Source: Petrolisthes cinctipes (taxonomy: Eukaryota > Arthropoda > Malacostraca > Decapoda > Porcellanidae). Taken from it: DNA of 64,000 nucleotides. This document shows, one piece after another, positions 63,904-64,000 of the stretch; the stretch's first letter is position 1, and each line of letters opens with the position of its first letter. The notes under the pieces are model-generated. The model did not search any database. It worked only from the letters and a program-made list of their open reading frames with translations, and was not told the origin of the DNA. Location of the stretch: positions 1,054,001 through 1,118,000 of the forward strand of contig JAWQEG010001306.1 in assembly GCA_033782935.1 (NCBI GenBank), written 5' to 3'. The position numbers and the translations under genes are program-made.

Positions 63904-64000
63904 GAGATATAAACGGGTACAGAAGATACATGCACATATTGACTTTGGGCATCTAAAATATCGATTTTCAGCATGTTTTGGGCCTGTATTTTGAAAATAC
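63904..64000. repeat. Partial L monomer at the right edge
   Basis: An Lb-type monomer (GATACATG, GGGCATCTAAAATATCG) cut by the window end after 97 bp at TTTTGAAAATAC. The array evidently continues. Confidence 0.93.

Larger units (their letters stand above)
1..64000. repeat. Tandem satellite DNA array filling the whole window
   Basis: Every base belongs to a head-to-tail monomer of one family. Landmarks such as GAGATAT, GGCACCTAAAA, TTTTGAAAATA, TAGGCATGTACAG, TTCTGGGACC and GAATTTTCGGGTG recur in the same order about 388 times. All monomers point the same way; no inversion, mobile-element insertion or unique segment interrupts them. Monomers are 138-148 bp or 176-177 bp. Arrays with such periods are typical of eukaryotic centromeric or heterochromatic satellites. 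Species and chromosomal position cannot be read from the sequence. The array continues past both edges: the window opens exactly on a monomer start and closes inside one. Confidence 0.98.

Noticed and set aside
225..63974. Dozens of minus-strand open reading frames of 60-178 codons with similar translations
   Set aside because: They are stop-free frames of the satellite. L is 177 bp (3 x 59), so a frame stays open across L-L junctions, and the longest frames fall exactly where three L monomers run together (37232-37768, 43557-44093). S (148 bp) and 176-bp monomers shift the frame and end them. The same region is open in more than one frame, and many start at GTG or TTG (for example GTG at 2563-2565). 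No domain, signal or codon constraint is visible.
1..64000. CRISPR array
   Set aside because: There are no short identical repeats separated by unique spacers; the whole period is repetitive.
1..64000. Tandem repeats of a bacterial or phage surface-protein gene
   Set aside because: Period lengths of 148 and 176 bp are not multiples of three and frames break at every S, which is incompatible with a repetitive coding sequence.

Overview
The window is one uninterrupted, single-orientation tandem satellite array. I find no gene, RNA gene, transposon, CRISPR array or unique-sequence island from base 1 to base 64000. Tens of kilobases of divergent-but-homogenised repeats with nucleosome-scale periods indicate a eukaryotic nuclear chromosome, most likely constitutive heterochromatin (centromeric, pericentromeric or a subtelomeric knob) from a long-read assembly. 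I do not recognise the family and cannot name the organism.

All repeats derive from one ancestral monomer in two length classes. The long class (L, 177 bp, or 176 bp in one subfamily, about 39% GC) begins GAGATATAAACGGGTAC. The short class (S, 148 bp, about 35% GC) begins GAGATATCGA and lacks a 29-bp block that in L is bordered by ATAT on both sides. A subclass of S (here called s, 138 bp) lacks 10 bp more. By hand I count about 142 S/s and 246 L monomers, about 388 in all. S never follows S. Cutting the array at every S gives 141 complete units: about 78 trimers S-L-L (about 502 bp), 52 dimers S-L (325 or 315 bp), 10 tetramers S-L-L-L (about 677 bp) and one pentamer (853 bp).

These units are nested in larger repeats. 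At 1-13049 a 6422-bp block is followed by a second copy carrying an extra 1318 bp, and both contain a doubled 1003-bp hexamer. At 14354-15633 a 640-bp tetramer is doubled. At 19736-28486 there is a 3955-bp 24-monomer repeat in 2.2 copies. From 28648 to 45146 there are mosaic blocks with 815-bp, 2137-bp, 6325-bp and 491-bp duplications. At 46845-50680 a 2003-bp repeat is doubled. At 49827-58754 a 4469-bp 27-monomer repeat occurs twice with only a handful of differences. At 61900-63903 there is a doubled 1002-bp hexamer. Composition also shifts along the window: s monomers are common before 45 kb and almost absent after it, while L-L-L runs occur only between 36.5 and 55.8 kb.

The open reading frames are by-products of stop-free repeat frames, mainly on the minus strand, and I annotate none of them. 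The notable content is structural: a strict junction rule between monomer classes, visible unequal-crossover seams, an indel hotspot where losses of exactly 10 bp recur, CpG-to-TpG differences between subfamilies, and a 15-bp dyad preserved by a paired base change between L and S. I did not find a previously undescribed gene system.
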